In this document: positions 8,722 to 17,478 of the stretch, in pieces
Layout: the number at the start of each line of letters is the position of its first letter
Position numbering within the stretch: the stretch's first letter is position 1
Assembly: GCF_029350975.1 (NCBI RefSeq)
Contig: NZ_JARKMR010000004.1
Location: 267,306-331,305, forward strand
Origin: Maribacter zhoushanensis
GTDB lineage: Bacteria; Bacteroidota; Bacteroidia; Flavobacteriales; Flavobacteriaceae
Reading direction: 5' to 3'
Length of the DNA: 64,000 nt
Translations under genes and position numbers: made by a program
The notes under the pieces: generated by a model
The model's database searches: none
Seen by the model: the letters and a program-made list of their open reading frames with translations, nothing else
What the model was told of the DNA's origin: nothing

Positions 8722-9870
8722 ATGACCATTATGATTAAAAAAATGTACTTGATTGCAGTTATAGGCTTAGTTTTAGCCAGCTGCAAAACCAGTAAAAGAG
8801 CTGATTTAGGAGACGGTTTGTTTGCCGATATCAAAACTTCTAAAGGTGACATTATTGTTCGTTTAGAGCAAGAAAAGACTCCTGTTACCGTAGCTAACTT
8901 TGTCTCACTGGCAGAAGGAACAAATACTTTTGTAAGTGAAGAATATAAGGGTAAAAAATATTATGACGGATTAACTTTTCACAGAATTATGAAAGATTTC
9001 ATGATTCAAGGTGGTGATCCTTTAGGACAAGGAACAGGAAACCCTGGTTATAAGTTTATGGATGAATTCAACGATTCTTTGGTTCATGATAAAAAAGGTA
9101 TTCTTTCAATGGCCAATTCAGGACCAACTACTAACGGTAGTCAGTTCTTTATTACTCATAAAGAAACACCTTGGTTGAACAACAAACACACCGTATTTGG
9201 TGAAGTTGTAGAAGGTATGGATGTGGTTGATTCTATTGCAAACGTTGCTGTAGGCGCTGGTAATAAACCTGTAGAGCCAGTTATTATGAATACTGTTGAA
9301 ATTATTAGAAACGGTAAAGAGGCTCGTAAATTTGATGCTGTTCAAATCATGACAGACTATTTTGACGGTGAAGAAGATAGACTTGCTGCTATTGAAAAAG
9401 AGAAAGCTGAAAAATTAGCTGAAGTTCAAAAAATAAAAACGGAGTTTGCTTCTTCTATTGAAGCTCAAAAAGCAAAAGCGCAAACCTTGGCTTCTGGTCT
9501 TAAGGTATTAACTTTAGAAAGTGGCTCTGGTGAAAAACCAAAAGTTGGTCAAAAAGTAAATGTAATGTATGCAGGTTACTTAATGGACGGTACCTTATTT
9601 GACAGTAACTACGAAGAAGTTGCTCAAAAATATGGTATGTTCGACATTAAAAGACAACAAGGTGGCGGTTATATGCCAGTACCTATGGATTACTCTCCAG
9701 AATCTCGTTTGATCGCAGGTTTCAGAGAAGGACTTTTAACAATGAAAGTTGGAGATAAAGTTCGTTTGTTCATTCCTTCTCATTTAGGTTATGGTCCACA
9801 AGGTGGAGGTCCAATTCCACCAGATGCAGATTTAATCTTTGATTTGGAAATTACGGGAATAACCCAATAA
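8722..9870 (+). CDS. Two-domain peptidyl-prolyl isomerase lipoprotein (cyclophilin + FKBP)
   Basis: A 382-residue lipoprotein fusing two unrelated prolyl isomerase folds. The signal ends LVLASC. A cyclophilin domain (about 30-200) carries FHRIMKDFMIQGGDP, NGSQFFIT and WLNNKHTVFGEV. A charged helical linker follows (about 215-260, rich in K, E and A). The C-terminal FKBP domain (about 280-382) contains VMYAGYLMDGTLFDS, LIAGFREGLLTMKVGDK and HLGYGPQGGG. Both active regions look intact. It probably acts in the periplasm as a folding catalyst alongside GldI. The ATG at 8731 is an alternative start that leaves a cleaner signal peptide. A strong terminator follows. Confidence 0.92.
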   Translation: MTIMIKKMYLIAVIGLVLASCKTSKRADLGDGLFADIKTSKGDIIVRLEQEKTPVTVANFVSLAEGTNTFVSEEYKGKKYYDGLTFHRIMKDFMIQGGDPLGQGTGNPGYKFMDEFNDSLVHDKKGILSMANSGPTTNGSQFFITHKETPWLNNKHTVFGEVVEGMDVVDSIANVAVGAGNKPVEPVIMNTVEIIRNGKEARKFDAVQIMTDYFDGEEDRLAAIEKEKAEKLAEVQKIKTEFASSIEAQKAKAQTLASGLKVLTLESGSGEKPKVGQKVNVMYAGYLMDGTLFDSNYEEVAQKYGMFDIKRQQGGGYMPVPMDYSPESRLIAGFREGLLTMKVGDKVRLFIPSHLGYGPQGGGPIPPDADLIFDLEITGITQ

Positions 9871-9881
9871 TAAACACAAAT

Positions 9882-9918
9882 AAAAAAGCCCTTTAGTTTT
9901 CACTAAAGGGCTTTTTTT
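9882..9918. terminator. Bidirectional intrinsic terminator (gldI operon / pepD)
   Basis: Stem AAAAAGCCCTTTAG paired with CTAAAGGGCTTTTT around a TTTTCA loop, with T-runs on both strands. It lies between the convergent PPIase and dipeptidase genes. Confidence 0.92.
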
Positions 9919-9930
9919 ATATCTACAATT

Positions 9931-11376
9931 CTAATTTGTATTCTTCAAAATCTCTAGAAGCAAACTCCAGAATTTCTGAACAGATGAAACACTTACTCGT
10001 TCATCTGGCGAGTGTGCCCCAAGAATTGTAGGTCCAAAACTAACCATATCCACATCAGGATAATTTTGACCCAAAATACCGCATTCCAACCCTGCATGGC
10101 ATGCAACGACCCTTGGCCGTTCCTTAAATAATTTAACATAGCTATCTTTTACTACTGTTAATATTTCAGAATTAGGATTAGGATTCCAACCTGGATAAGC
10201 CCCACTAAAACAAACTTTAAAACCACTTAATTCAAAAGCTGAACGCAGAGAATTTGCCAGATCTAGCTTAGCCGTTTCTACTGATGACCGTGTTAGACAA
10301 CCAATAGTTATCTCTCCTTTTTCAACTTTTACAATTGCAATATTGTTAGACGTTTCAACCAAATCACCCATAGCTCCACTCATGGCATACACTCCGTTAT
10401 GCGCTGCATAAACCGCTTTGACCAATTTTTCTTGAGCACCAAGACCCATTACCTTTTTAGCAGGTTTTAAATCTTTAAACTCAATTTGTAAGTCAGGCTC
10501 TTGCACACTTAACTCTGCCTTTATAGCTTGAGAAAGTTCATTTATTTTTTCAAAGAATTCATCGGCGTGCTTTCTACCTATATTAAGTTTGCAAACACTT
10601 TCACGGGGAATTGCATTTCTAAGACTACCACCGTTCAATGAACTAATGCGAACATTGTAATCAAGACCTAAGAAAAGTAATCTATTCATAATCTTATTGG
10701 CATTACCCAACCCTTTATGAATATCCATACCACTATGACCTCCCTTTAAACCTTTTACAGTAATCTCTAAACCGGCATCGCCATGAGTTCCGTCCTTTTC
10801 ATTATATGTTCTGGTAGCCGTAACATCTATTCCGCCTGCACAGCCAATATCAATTTCGTCATCTTCCTCAGTATCTAAATTTAAAAGAATTTCACCCTGT
10901 AAAACTCCTGCTTTCAATTCAAAAGCACCGGTCATTCCCGTTTCCTCATCAATTGTAAATAAAGCTTCAAGAGCAGGATGCTGTATTTCTGTACTTTCCA
11001 AAAGCGCCATTATAGCGGCAACACCCATACCATTATCCGCACCTAATGTGGTACCCTTTGCTTTCACCCAATCATCATCAACATACATTTCTATACCTTG
11101 GGTATCAAAATCAAAATCGGTGTCCGCATTTTTTTGGTGTACCATATCTAAATGGCTCTGCAGCGTTATCATTTTCTTATCTTCCATACCTTTGGCGGCA
11201 GGTTTTCTAATGATAACATTACCTATTTCATCAGAAAAAGTTTCTAGACCAATACCATTACCAAAATCCAACATAAAACTGATTACCCTTTCCTCTTTTT
11301 TTGAGGGTCTAGGTACGGCGTTCAATCTAGAAAAATTTTTCCATACAGCTGTAGGTTCTAATTTATCAATATCCAT
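9931..11376 (-). CDS. pepD: Aminoacyl-histidine dipeptidase (M20 family, PepD)
   Basis: A 481-residue M20C metallopeptidase that cleaves Xaa-His and other dipeptides in the cytosol. Two-zinc-site motifs are present: the QSHLDMVHQ strand (His and Asp ligands), ADNGMGVA with the bridging Asp, DEETGMTG with the catalytic Glu, and near the C-terminus GAHSPDERVS with a His ligand. The lid/dimerisation domain lies between. There is no signal peptide. It has its own promoter box (11403-11410), divergent from the DUF3810 gene. Confidence 0.94.
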   Translation of the reverse strand: MDIDKLEPTAVWKNFSRLNAVPRPSKKEERVISFMLDFGNGIGLETFSDEIGNVIIRKPAAKGMEDKKMITLQSHLDMVHQKNADTDFDFDTQGIEMYVDDDWVKAKGTTLGADNGMGVAAIMALLESTEIQHPALEALFTIDEETGMTGAFELKAGVLQGEILLNLDTEEDDEIDIGCAGGIDVTATRTYNEKDGTHGDAGLEITVKGLKGGHSGMDIHKGLGNANKIMNRLLFLGLDYNVRISSLNGGSLRNAIPRESVCKLNIGRKHADEFFEKINELSQAIKAELSVQEPDLQIEFKDLKPAKKVMGLGAQEKLVKAVYAAHNGVYAMSGAMGDLVETSNNIAIVKVEKGEITIGCLTRSSVETAKLDLANSLRSAFELSGFKVCFSGAYPGWNPNPNSEILTVVKDSYVKLFKERPRVVACHAGLECGILGQNYPDVDMVSFGPTILGAHSPDERVSVSSVQKFWSLLLEILKNTN

Positions 11377-11402
11377 ATAATTATTTTCATGGTTAGTACC
11401 TG

Positions 11403-11410
11403 CAAAAATA
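11403..11410 (-). promoter_or_regulatory. -7 promoter element of pepD
   Basis: TATTTTTG on the minus strand, 26 bp before the pepD ATG, matches the Bacteroidota TAnnTTTG consensus. It is arranged back-to-back with the DUF3810 promoter. Confidence 0.6.
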
Positions 11411-11431
11411 CTTATAGAAAAAGGATTTCGC

Positions 11432-11439
11432 TATTTTTG
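11432..11439 (+). promoter_or_regulatory. -7 promoter element of the DUF3810 gene
   Basis: TATTTTTG ends 5 bp before the ATG at 11445, so the predicted transcript is nearly leaderless. No clear -33 TTTG is visible. Confidence 0.6.
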
Positions 11440-11444
11440 AGATA

Positions 11445-12512
11445 ATGAAGATATCTTTTAAAAATGCGCTTGCTATTTCTTTGGTCCCACAAATTATAAT
11501 TGTAAAATGGCTTGCCACACGTAGTGATTTAGTGGAGCAATATTACAGTACGGGATTATATCCTGTAATTTCCAAATTCTTTAGGTTTCTTTTTGGTTGG
11601 ATTCCTTTTTCAGTTGGCGATATCATCTATTTTATTTTAATACTACTTGCCATCACCTACCTATTTAAGAACAGAAAATACATTTGGCGAAATAAACTGA
11701 AATTTTTACAAAATGTAGCCATGGTACTCTCCGTTGCCTATTTCACCTTCCATGTCATGTGGGGCATGAACTATTATAGAGAACCATTGGCCAAGAAACT
11801 AGAATTGGTACCAAACAGAGAATACCAAGATTTACTTGAATTTACGGAAAGGTTAATTATGAAAACTAACCAAACACAAATCGCCATAACCCAAGATTCT
11901 AGTTTAGCGGTAAAAATACCATACTCACAAAAAGAAATTTTTCATAAAACAGTTGAAGGTTATGATGATTTAAAAAAGATTCATCCATTTTTAGCCTATG
12001 AAATACCAAGCATAAAAAAATCTTTATTCAGCACAGGGCTAACATATATGGGATACGCCGGATATTTAAATCCGTTTACAAATGAGGCTCAGGTAAACGA
12101 CTTACTACCAAACTTCAGATTTCCATTTGTTGCCGGTCATGAGGTAGGTCATCAAATTGGTTACTCTGCGGAAAACGAAACAAATTTTATTGGCTATCTA
12201 GTTACTTCAAACAATAAAGACCCGTATTTTAAATATGCAGCATATGCCTATGGGTTAGGCTATTGCCTGAATGATATTAGAAGAACCAATCCTGATGATT
12301 TTGATACGTTAATGTTACAATTGAATTCTGGTGTAAAAAGCAACTTTCAAGAAATGTCCATTTTTTGGAATTCTTACGAAAACCCTATAGAACCGGTTTT
12401 CAAATCAATATTCGATACTTTTCTAAAAGCCAACAACCAAAAAGAAGGTATTAGAAGCTATAGCGCAGTTGTATTATTTTTAGTTGCTTATCACAAAGAC
12501 CACCAGCTATAA
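11445..12512 (+). CDS. DUF3810 membrane protein with HExxH-type zinc motif
   Basis: A 355-residue protein with two or three transmembrane helices in the first 110 residues (for example VGDIIYFILILLAITYLF and VAMVLSVAYFTFHVMWGM), followed by a soluble domain containing H232-E-V-G-H236. This is the zinc-binding and catalytic motif of gluzincin peptidases. A downstream E-N-E-T-N-F-I-G-Y helix could supply the third ligand. The family is widespread in Bacteroidota and uncharacterised. It is likely a membrane-bound metallopeptidase; substrate unknown. It is monocistronic between divergent pepD and the amidohydrolase operon. Confidence 0.85.
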   Translation: MKISFKNALAISLVPQIIIVKWLATRSDLVEQYYSTGLYPVISKFFRFLFGWIPFSVGDIIYFILILLAITYLFKNRKYIWRNKLKFLQNVAMVLSVAYFTFHVMWGMNYYREPLAKKLELVPNREYQDLLEFTERLIMKTNQTQIAITQDSSLAVKIPYSQKEIFHKTVEGYDDLKKIHPFLAYEIPSIKKSLFSTGLTYMGYAGYLNPFTNEAQVNDLLPNFRFPFVAGHEVGHQIGYSAENETNFIGYLVTSNNKDPYFKYAAYAYGLGYCLNDIRRTNPDDFDTLMLQLNSGVKSNFQEMSIFWNSYENPIEPVFKSIFDTFLKANNQKEGIRSYSAVVLFLVAYHKDHQL

Positions 12513-12686
12513 AATAAGTTTGAGACTTGGTGATCAAACCACTCAAAAACCGCCCTTCTTGTAATAATTTGACAGAAAAATAGCTTTTCTACATTAATAC
12601 AATTTCTAGTGTTAAAGAAAAGTGAAACAGACCGTATTTACTACTCAATCCCAGTACTTTTAAGATACTAATTCAAACTAAACGTA

Positions 12687-15641
12687 ATGAAAAAACTATT
12701 TTTTGCGCTATGCCTACTCGGGTATGGCTCATTTTTGACTGCACAAGATTATTTTCCAGAAAATGCAGGAGTAAAAGTTAACAACAATAATTATACTGCT
12801 TTTACAAACGCAAAAATCTTTGTAACTCCTACCCAAGTAATAGAAAAAGGAACATTATTAATTCAGCATGGTAAAGTAGTCAGTGCTTCCAGTTCTGTTA
12901 ATATTCCAAAAAATGCTGTTGTAATCGATTTAGACGGTAAAACTATATACCCTTCTTTCATTGATGTGTATTCTAAATTTGGGGTAGAACAAGCAAAGAA
13001 AAAACCAGGCAGAGGTCGTTCAACTCAATACGAACCATCTAGAGAAGGTTACTACTGGAACGATCATATTATGCCAGAAAATAAGGCAATTGAAAAGTTC
13101 ACTTATAATGACAAAGAAGCAAAAGTATTGCGAGAAGCAGGTTTCGGTGTTGTTAATTCTCATATACAGGACGGTATTGCCAGAGGTACCGGTGTGCTTA
13201 TTGCTCTAAATGGTGAGGGCACAAATGCCAATAGAATTTTAGATGACCGTTCCGCTCAATATTTTTCTTTAACCAGAAGTATTGCAAAAGGGCAATCTTA
13301 CCCAGGTTCTTTAATGGGTACATTGGCTTTACTAAGACAAATGTACAGCGATGCAGATTGGTACGCTAAAGGCAATGCTACCACTACAGACCTTTCTTTA
13401 GAAGCGCTTAACGAAAACAAAAGTTTGGTTCAGATTTTTGAAGCCAAAGATAAATCTCAAGATTTACGTGCCGATAAGATTGGAGATGCCAACGGCATAC
13501 AATACACCATTTTAGGTGGTGGTAATGAATTTGAACGTATTGAAGAAATAAAAGGTACTAATGCAAAATTCATTTTACCGCTAAACTTTCCAGATGCCTA
13601 CGATGTTTCTAATCCGTATGCTGTAGGTTATGTTTCTTTACAGGATATGCGTTATTGGAATCAAGCTCCTTCTAACCCAAAAGTATTGGCAGAAAACGGA
13701 ATTCAGTTTTCACTAACTACCCACGATTTAAAATCTCCAGCTAAATTCAAGGCAAAATTGATGAAAGCCATTGAATACGGACTTTCTTCCACCAAAGCAT
13801 TAGAGGCTTTAACTACTGTACCTGCACAAATATTAGGAAAATCAAATGAAATAGGCTCTTTGAAAACAGGTGCTCTTGCCAACTTCTTAATCACTTCCGG
13901 TGATGTTTTTGATAAGTCTACCACATTGTATGAAAACTGGGTTCAAGGAACAAAAAGTGTTGTTAATTCGATGGATTCAAAAGACATTCGAGGAGATTAC
14001 AACTTAACCGTTCAAGGAAAACCTTATGATGTTTCTATAACGGGAGAAATCTCAAAACCTAAAATTGAGGTAAAACAAGACACTACAAAATTATCCTCCA
14101 AAATAGCATATAAAGACAATTGGGTAACCCTATCTTTTGCAACTGATAAAGGGGAAAAAACGTATAGAATGATAGGTGCTGTAACCAAAACATCAGACAA
14201 CCTAACAGGTCGTTTGGTTTTACCCGATGGCACAGAATCTCAATTTACGGCAACCAAATCAAAATCATTTACTGAAAAGGAAGCTCAGAAAAAAGCAAAT
14301 GATACTTCTATAAAAGTAATGCCTGTAACTTTCCCCAATGTTGGTTACGGATTTGCATCTAAACCAAAAGCACAAAACACACTATTTAAAAATGCTACGG
14401 TTTGGACAAGTGAAGATGCCGGAATTTTAGAAAATACCGATGTATTGGTTAAAAACGGAAAAATCGTTAAAATAGGAAAAGACCTTAGCGCTGGTGGTGC
14501 AACAGTTATTGATGCCACAGGCAAACATTTAACGGCAGGTATTATTGACGAACATAGCCATATTGCTGCTTTAGCAGTAAATGAAGCTGGTCAAAATAGT
14601 TCTGCAGAAGTAAAAATGGAAGATGTTGTAGATCCAGAACATATGGGTATTTATCGCTCTCTTGCAGGTGGTGTTACTTCACTTCAATTACTGCATGGTT
14701 CTGCAAACCCTATTGGTGGTAGATCGGCTATTTTAAAATTAAAATGGGGAGAAGAAGCAGACGGATTAATTTATGATAACTCGCCTAAGTTCATCAAATT
14801 CGCTCTTGGTGAAAATGTAAAACAAAGTAACTGGGGCAGTTTTTCTCGTTTCCCACAAACTCGTATGGGTGTTGAGCAACTATACATGAACTACTTTCAA
14901 AGAGCTAAGGAATATGACACCAAAAAGAAAAATGGTGAACCGTACCGCTACGATGAAGAAATGGAAGTATTGGCTGAGATCATTAACGGAGAGCGTTTCA
15001 TCTCTTGTCACTCTTATGTACAGAGCGAAATTAATATGATGATGAAGGTAGCCGAACATTTCGGATTTAGAATAAACACATTCACTCACATTTTAGAAGG
15101 TTATAAAGTTGCCGATAAAATGGCTGAACACGGTGTTGGCGCAGGTACATTTAGCGATTGGTGGGCATACAAATTTGAAGTAAACGATGCTATACCATAC
15201 AATGCAGCAATTATGCAAAAGCAAGGTGTTGTAACGGCAATTAATAGTGATGACCGTGAAATGATTAGAAGGTTAAACCAAGAAGCTGCTAAAACTATTA
15301 AGTATGGCGGTATGACGGAACTAGAAGCTTGGAAAATGGTCACTATTAATCCTGCAAAACTACTACACTTAGATAACCGTGTTGGTAGTATTAAAGTAGG
15401 TAAAGATGCTGATTTAGTTTTATGGTCAGGTAGTCCGTTATCTATTTATTCGAAAGCGGAGAAAACAATGATTGAAGGTATAACCTATTTTGATTTAGAA
15501 ACGGATAAGAAAAACCGTGAAAAAATTAAAAAAGAAAGAAATGAATTGGTGACAATGATGCTTAAAGAGAAAAGTAGTGGTAAGAAAACTCAAGGTCCAA
15601 GACAAAGTGTAAAAAGAGATTTTACTTGCGAAAGTCTTTAA
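12687..15641 (+). CDS. Secreted tandem amidohydrolase, N-terminal half degenerate
   Basis: A 984-residue exported protein (signal of about 20 residues ending FLTAQ). Two amidohydrolase-like modules (about 30-430 and 560-950) are joined by a beta-rich linker. The second module carries the metal site: H623-S-H625 after the strand TAGIIDE, downstream His residues (TFTHILEG), and D855 in INSDDRE. Its beta-sandwich end reads VGSIKVGKDADLVLWSG. In the first module the equivalent of HxH is D93-V94-Y95, although the closing GSLKTGALANFLITSG sandwich is retained, so it should not bind metal. Related proteins are called imidazolonepropionase-like amidohydrolases. The substrate is unknown, perhaps a cyclic amide or dipeptide. 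Next gene 39 bp downstream. Confidence 0.88.
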   Translation: MKKLFFALCLLGYGSFLTAQDYFPENAGVKVNNNNYTAFTNAKIFVTPTQVIEKGTLLIQHGKVVSASSSVNIPKNAVVIDLDGKTIYPSFIDVYSKFGVEQAKKKPGRGRSTQYEPSREGYYWNDHIMPENKAIEKFTYNDKEAKVLREAGFGVVNSHIQDGIARGTGVLIALNGEGTNANRILDDRSAQYFSLTRSIAKGQSYPGSLMGTLALLRQMYSDADWYAKGNATTTDLSLEALNENKSLVQIFEAKDKSQDLRADKIGDANGIQYTILGGGNEFERIEEIKGTNAKFILPLNFPDAYDVSNPYAVGYVSLQDMRYWNQAPSNPKVLAENGIQFSLTTHDLKSPAKFKAKLMKAIEYGLSSTKALEALTTVPAQILGKSNEIGSLKTGALANFLITSGDVFDKSTTLYENWVQGTKSVVNSMDSKDIRGDYNLTVQGKPYDVSITGEISKPKIEVKQDTTKLSSKIAYKDNWVTLSFATDKGEKTYRMIGAVTKTSDNLTGRLVLPDGTESQFTATKSKSFTEKEAQKKANDTSIKVMPVTFPNVGYGFASKPKAQNTLFKNATVWTSEDAGILENTDVLVKNGKIVKIGKDLSAGGATVIDATGKHLTAGIIDEHSHIAALAVNEAGQNSSAEVKMEDVVDPEHMGIYRSLAGGVTSLQLLHGSANPIGGRSAILKLKWGEEADGLIYDNSPKFIKFALGENVKQSNWGSFSRFPQTRMGVEQLYMNYFQRAKEYDTKKKNGEPYRYDEEMEVLAEIINGERFISCHSYVQSEINMMMKVAEHFGFRINTFTHILEGYKVADKMAEHGVGAGTFSDWWAYKFEVNDAIPYNAAIMQKQGVVTAINSDDREMIRRLNQEAAKTIKYGGMTELEAWKMVTINPAKLLHLDNRVGSIKVGKDADLVLWSGSPLSIYSKAEKTMIEGITYFDLETDKKNREKIKKERNELVTMMLKEKSSGKKTQGPRQSVKRDFTCESL

Positions 15642-15680
15642 TTTAACAAGCTACATTTCAAAATATTTAAAACAATACAA

Positions 15681-16973
15681 ATGAAGAAACTTATAACCTT
15701 AATCATGGCTTTAGCACTGGGAATACCAGCTATAGCTCAACAAACACCAGGTTCTAAACAAACCGAAGCCATTACCATTGAAGGTGCCACCGCGCATTTG
15801 GGTAACGGAGAAGTAATTGAAAGTTCGCTTATCATGTTCGAAGATGGTAAGATTACTTTTGTAGGGGATTCTAAAATGAGAATTGCCAGAAAAGGTAAAG
15901 TAATCGACGCCACTGGCAAACATGTTTACCCGGGATTCATTGCTCCCGCAAAAACACTAGGTTTAGTGGAGATTGATGCCGTTAGAGCATCTAAAGATGA
16001 AGATGAAATAGGAGATTTTATACCACATGTAAGAAGTTTAATTGCTTACAACGCAGAATCTAAAGTAGTAGAAAGCATGCGACCTAATGGTGTTTTGATT
16101 GGGCAAATTGCTCCTTCAGGAGGTAGAATTTCAGGCACATCAAGTATTGTACAGTTTGATGCTTGGAACTGGGAAGATGCAGCTATTAAAGTAGATGACG
16201 GAGTTCATTTAAACTGGCCTGCAACTTTTAAGCAAGGTCGTTGGTGGGCCGGTGAAGACCCAGGGTATCAACCTAACAAAGATTATGCTGAACAAATAGA
16301 AACGGTTGCTACATTCTTAAAAAATTCAGCCGCTTATGGTAAATCAACCCCTGAAGAAGTTAACCCTGCATACGCAGCAATGCAAGGAATCTTTGATGGA
16401 AGTCAAAAATTATATGTGTATGCCGATGATGAAAAACAAATTATCGATGCGATCAACACTTTAAAATCAAATGGAGCCAAGGAAGTTGTTTTAATAGGTG
16501 GTTATCACGCTTATAAAATTCCAGAATTTTTAAAGAGCAACAACATTCCTGTTTTAGTTCAGTATACGCACAACCTTCCCGTATTTGATGATGACGATTA
16601 TGACTTACCTTACAAACTACCTAAGTTATTAGTAGATGCAGGTTTATTAGTTGGAATTCAAAACTCAGACGCGGTTAACTTTCAAACTAGAAACTTACCT
16701 TTCTATGCAGGTCAAGCCGCACAACAAGGTTTGGACAAGGAAGTAGCTGTTCAATTATTGACAGGTAATACTGCCAAGATTTTAGGCATAGATGATCTTT
16801 ACGGAACATTGGAGAATGGTAAAAGTGCCACACTTTTTATATCTGAAGGTGATGCTTTAGAAATGGCGGGTAATCAATTAACACATGTTTTTATCAATGG
16901 TAGAACAGTTTCATTAGAAACACACCAAACTGAACTTTGGAAACGCTATATGGGCAAGTACGAAGGAAAATAA
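15681..16973 (+). CDS. Secreted amidohydrolase-like protein lacking the HxH metal motif
   Basis: A 430-residue exported protein (signal ending IPAIAQ) with the overall amidohydrolase layout: an N-terminal sandwich strand pair ending GKHVYPGFIA, a barrel region, and the C-terminal GTLENGKSATLFISEGDALE sandwich. The metal-binding H-x-H after the first barrel strand is replaced by A88-P89-A90, and no clear substitute site is seen. It resembles the degenerate first module of the preceding protein. A non-catalytic partner of the 984-residue enzyme is the simplest reading (inference). Same operon, 39 bp gap; a perfect-palindrome terminator follows. Confidence 0.85.
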   Translation: MKKLITLIMALALGIPAIAQQTPGSKQTEAITIEGATAHLGNGEVIESSLIMFEDGKITFVGDSKMRIARKGKVIDATGKHVYPGFIAPAKTLGLVEIDAVRASKDEDEIGDFIPHVRSLIAYNAESKVVESMRPNGVLIGQIAPSGGRISGTSSIVQFDAWNWEDAAIKVDDGVHLNWPATFKQGRWWAGEDPGYQPNKDYAEQIETVATFLKNSAAYGKSTPEEVNPAYAAMQGIFDGSQKLYVYADDEKQIIDAINTLKSNGAKEVVLIGGYHAYKIPEFLKSNNIPVLVQYTHNLPVFDDDDYDLPYKLPKLLVDAGLLVGIQNSDAVNFQTRNLPFYAGQAAQQGLDKEVAVQLLTGNTAKILGIDDLYGTLENGKSATLFISEGDALEMAGNQLTHVFINGRTVSLETHQTELWKRYMGKYEGK

Positions 16974-16994
16974 AATAATAAAGATATTTATGTA

Positions 16995-17030
16995 AAGAGG
17001 CTGTCTAAAATTTTAGACAGCCTCTTTTTT
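16995..17030. terminator. Intrinsic terminator after the amidohydrolase operon
   Basis: An uninterrupted palindrome, AAGAGGCTGTCTAAAA and its complement (16995-17026), is followed by a T-run. It can also serve the convergent minus-strand gene at 17050. Confidence 0.92.
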
Positions 17031-17049
17031 ATTTAAAAACATGAAGTAA

Positions 17050-17457
17050 TTATTTCTTGCCAAGTATATACCCTATATATGCCATTGGCATGTAAGCCAC
17101 TATAATATCTAAAGCGGTAAACCACATTGGCCCGCCCAACATGGCAATATTTGCGGTACCACCTATTAGAAAAAACAAGCCAATGATTAAAGCCATTAGC
17201 ATTTTTCTTGTTGCTGCAATTTTAGTGGCAATTATGGCTCCTACCAAAGTCCCTAAAGCATGGGCAAGAAAAGGAAAAATAAAGTGCTTGGGCTCAAATA
17301 AATGCATTGTCGCCTTCAAACCTTCCATTGTGGTAATATCACCACCCCCTGGTGGCGGAATTATGGAACCACTAATCATAATAATTCCCATATTTACAAT
17401 ACTACCAACCACTACCCCGGCTACTACAGCCAAAATATTCTTTACTACTGGATTCAT
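17050..17457 (-). CDS. Small four-helix membrane protein, unknown function
   Basis: A 135-residue hydrophobic protein with about four transmembrane helices: an N-terminal VKNILAVVAGVVVGSIVNMG, then FPFLAHALGTLVGAIIATKI, ALIIGLFFLIGGTANIAML and a C-terminal helix ending in GYILGKK. A PPPGGGD loop follows the first helix and probably lies outside the membrane. I do not recognise a characterised family. It starts 21 bp after the moeA stop on the same strand and may be the last gene of the molybdenum-cofactor transcript, though nothing links it to that pathway. Confidence 0.75.
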   Translation of the reverse strand: MNPVVKNILAVVAGVVVGSIVNMGIIMISGSIIPPPGGGDITTMEGLKATMHLFEPKHFIFPFLAHALGTLVGAIIATKIAATRKMLMALIIGLFFLIGGTANIAMLGGPMWFTALDIIVAYMPMAYIGYILGKK

Positions 17458-17478
17458 ATAGAAAAATTTAATTGATTA

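Noticed and set aside
12519..12547. Stem-loop TTTGAG...CTCAAA after the DUF3810 gene as a terminator
   Set aside because: Stem is short and interrupted, and no T-run follows. Kept only as a weak possibility.
17141..17461. Plus-strand open frame opposite the small membrane protein gene
   Set aside because: Antisense shadow; the minus-strand frame has the clear four-helix pattern and fits the gene row.
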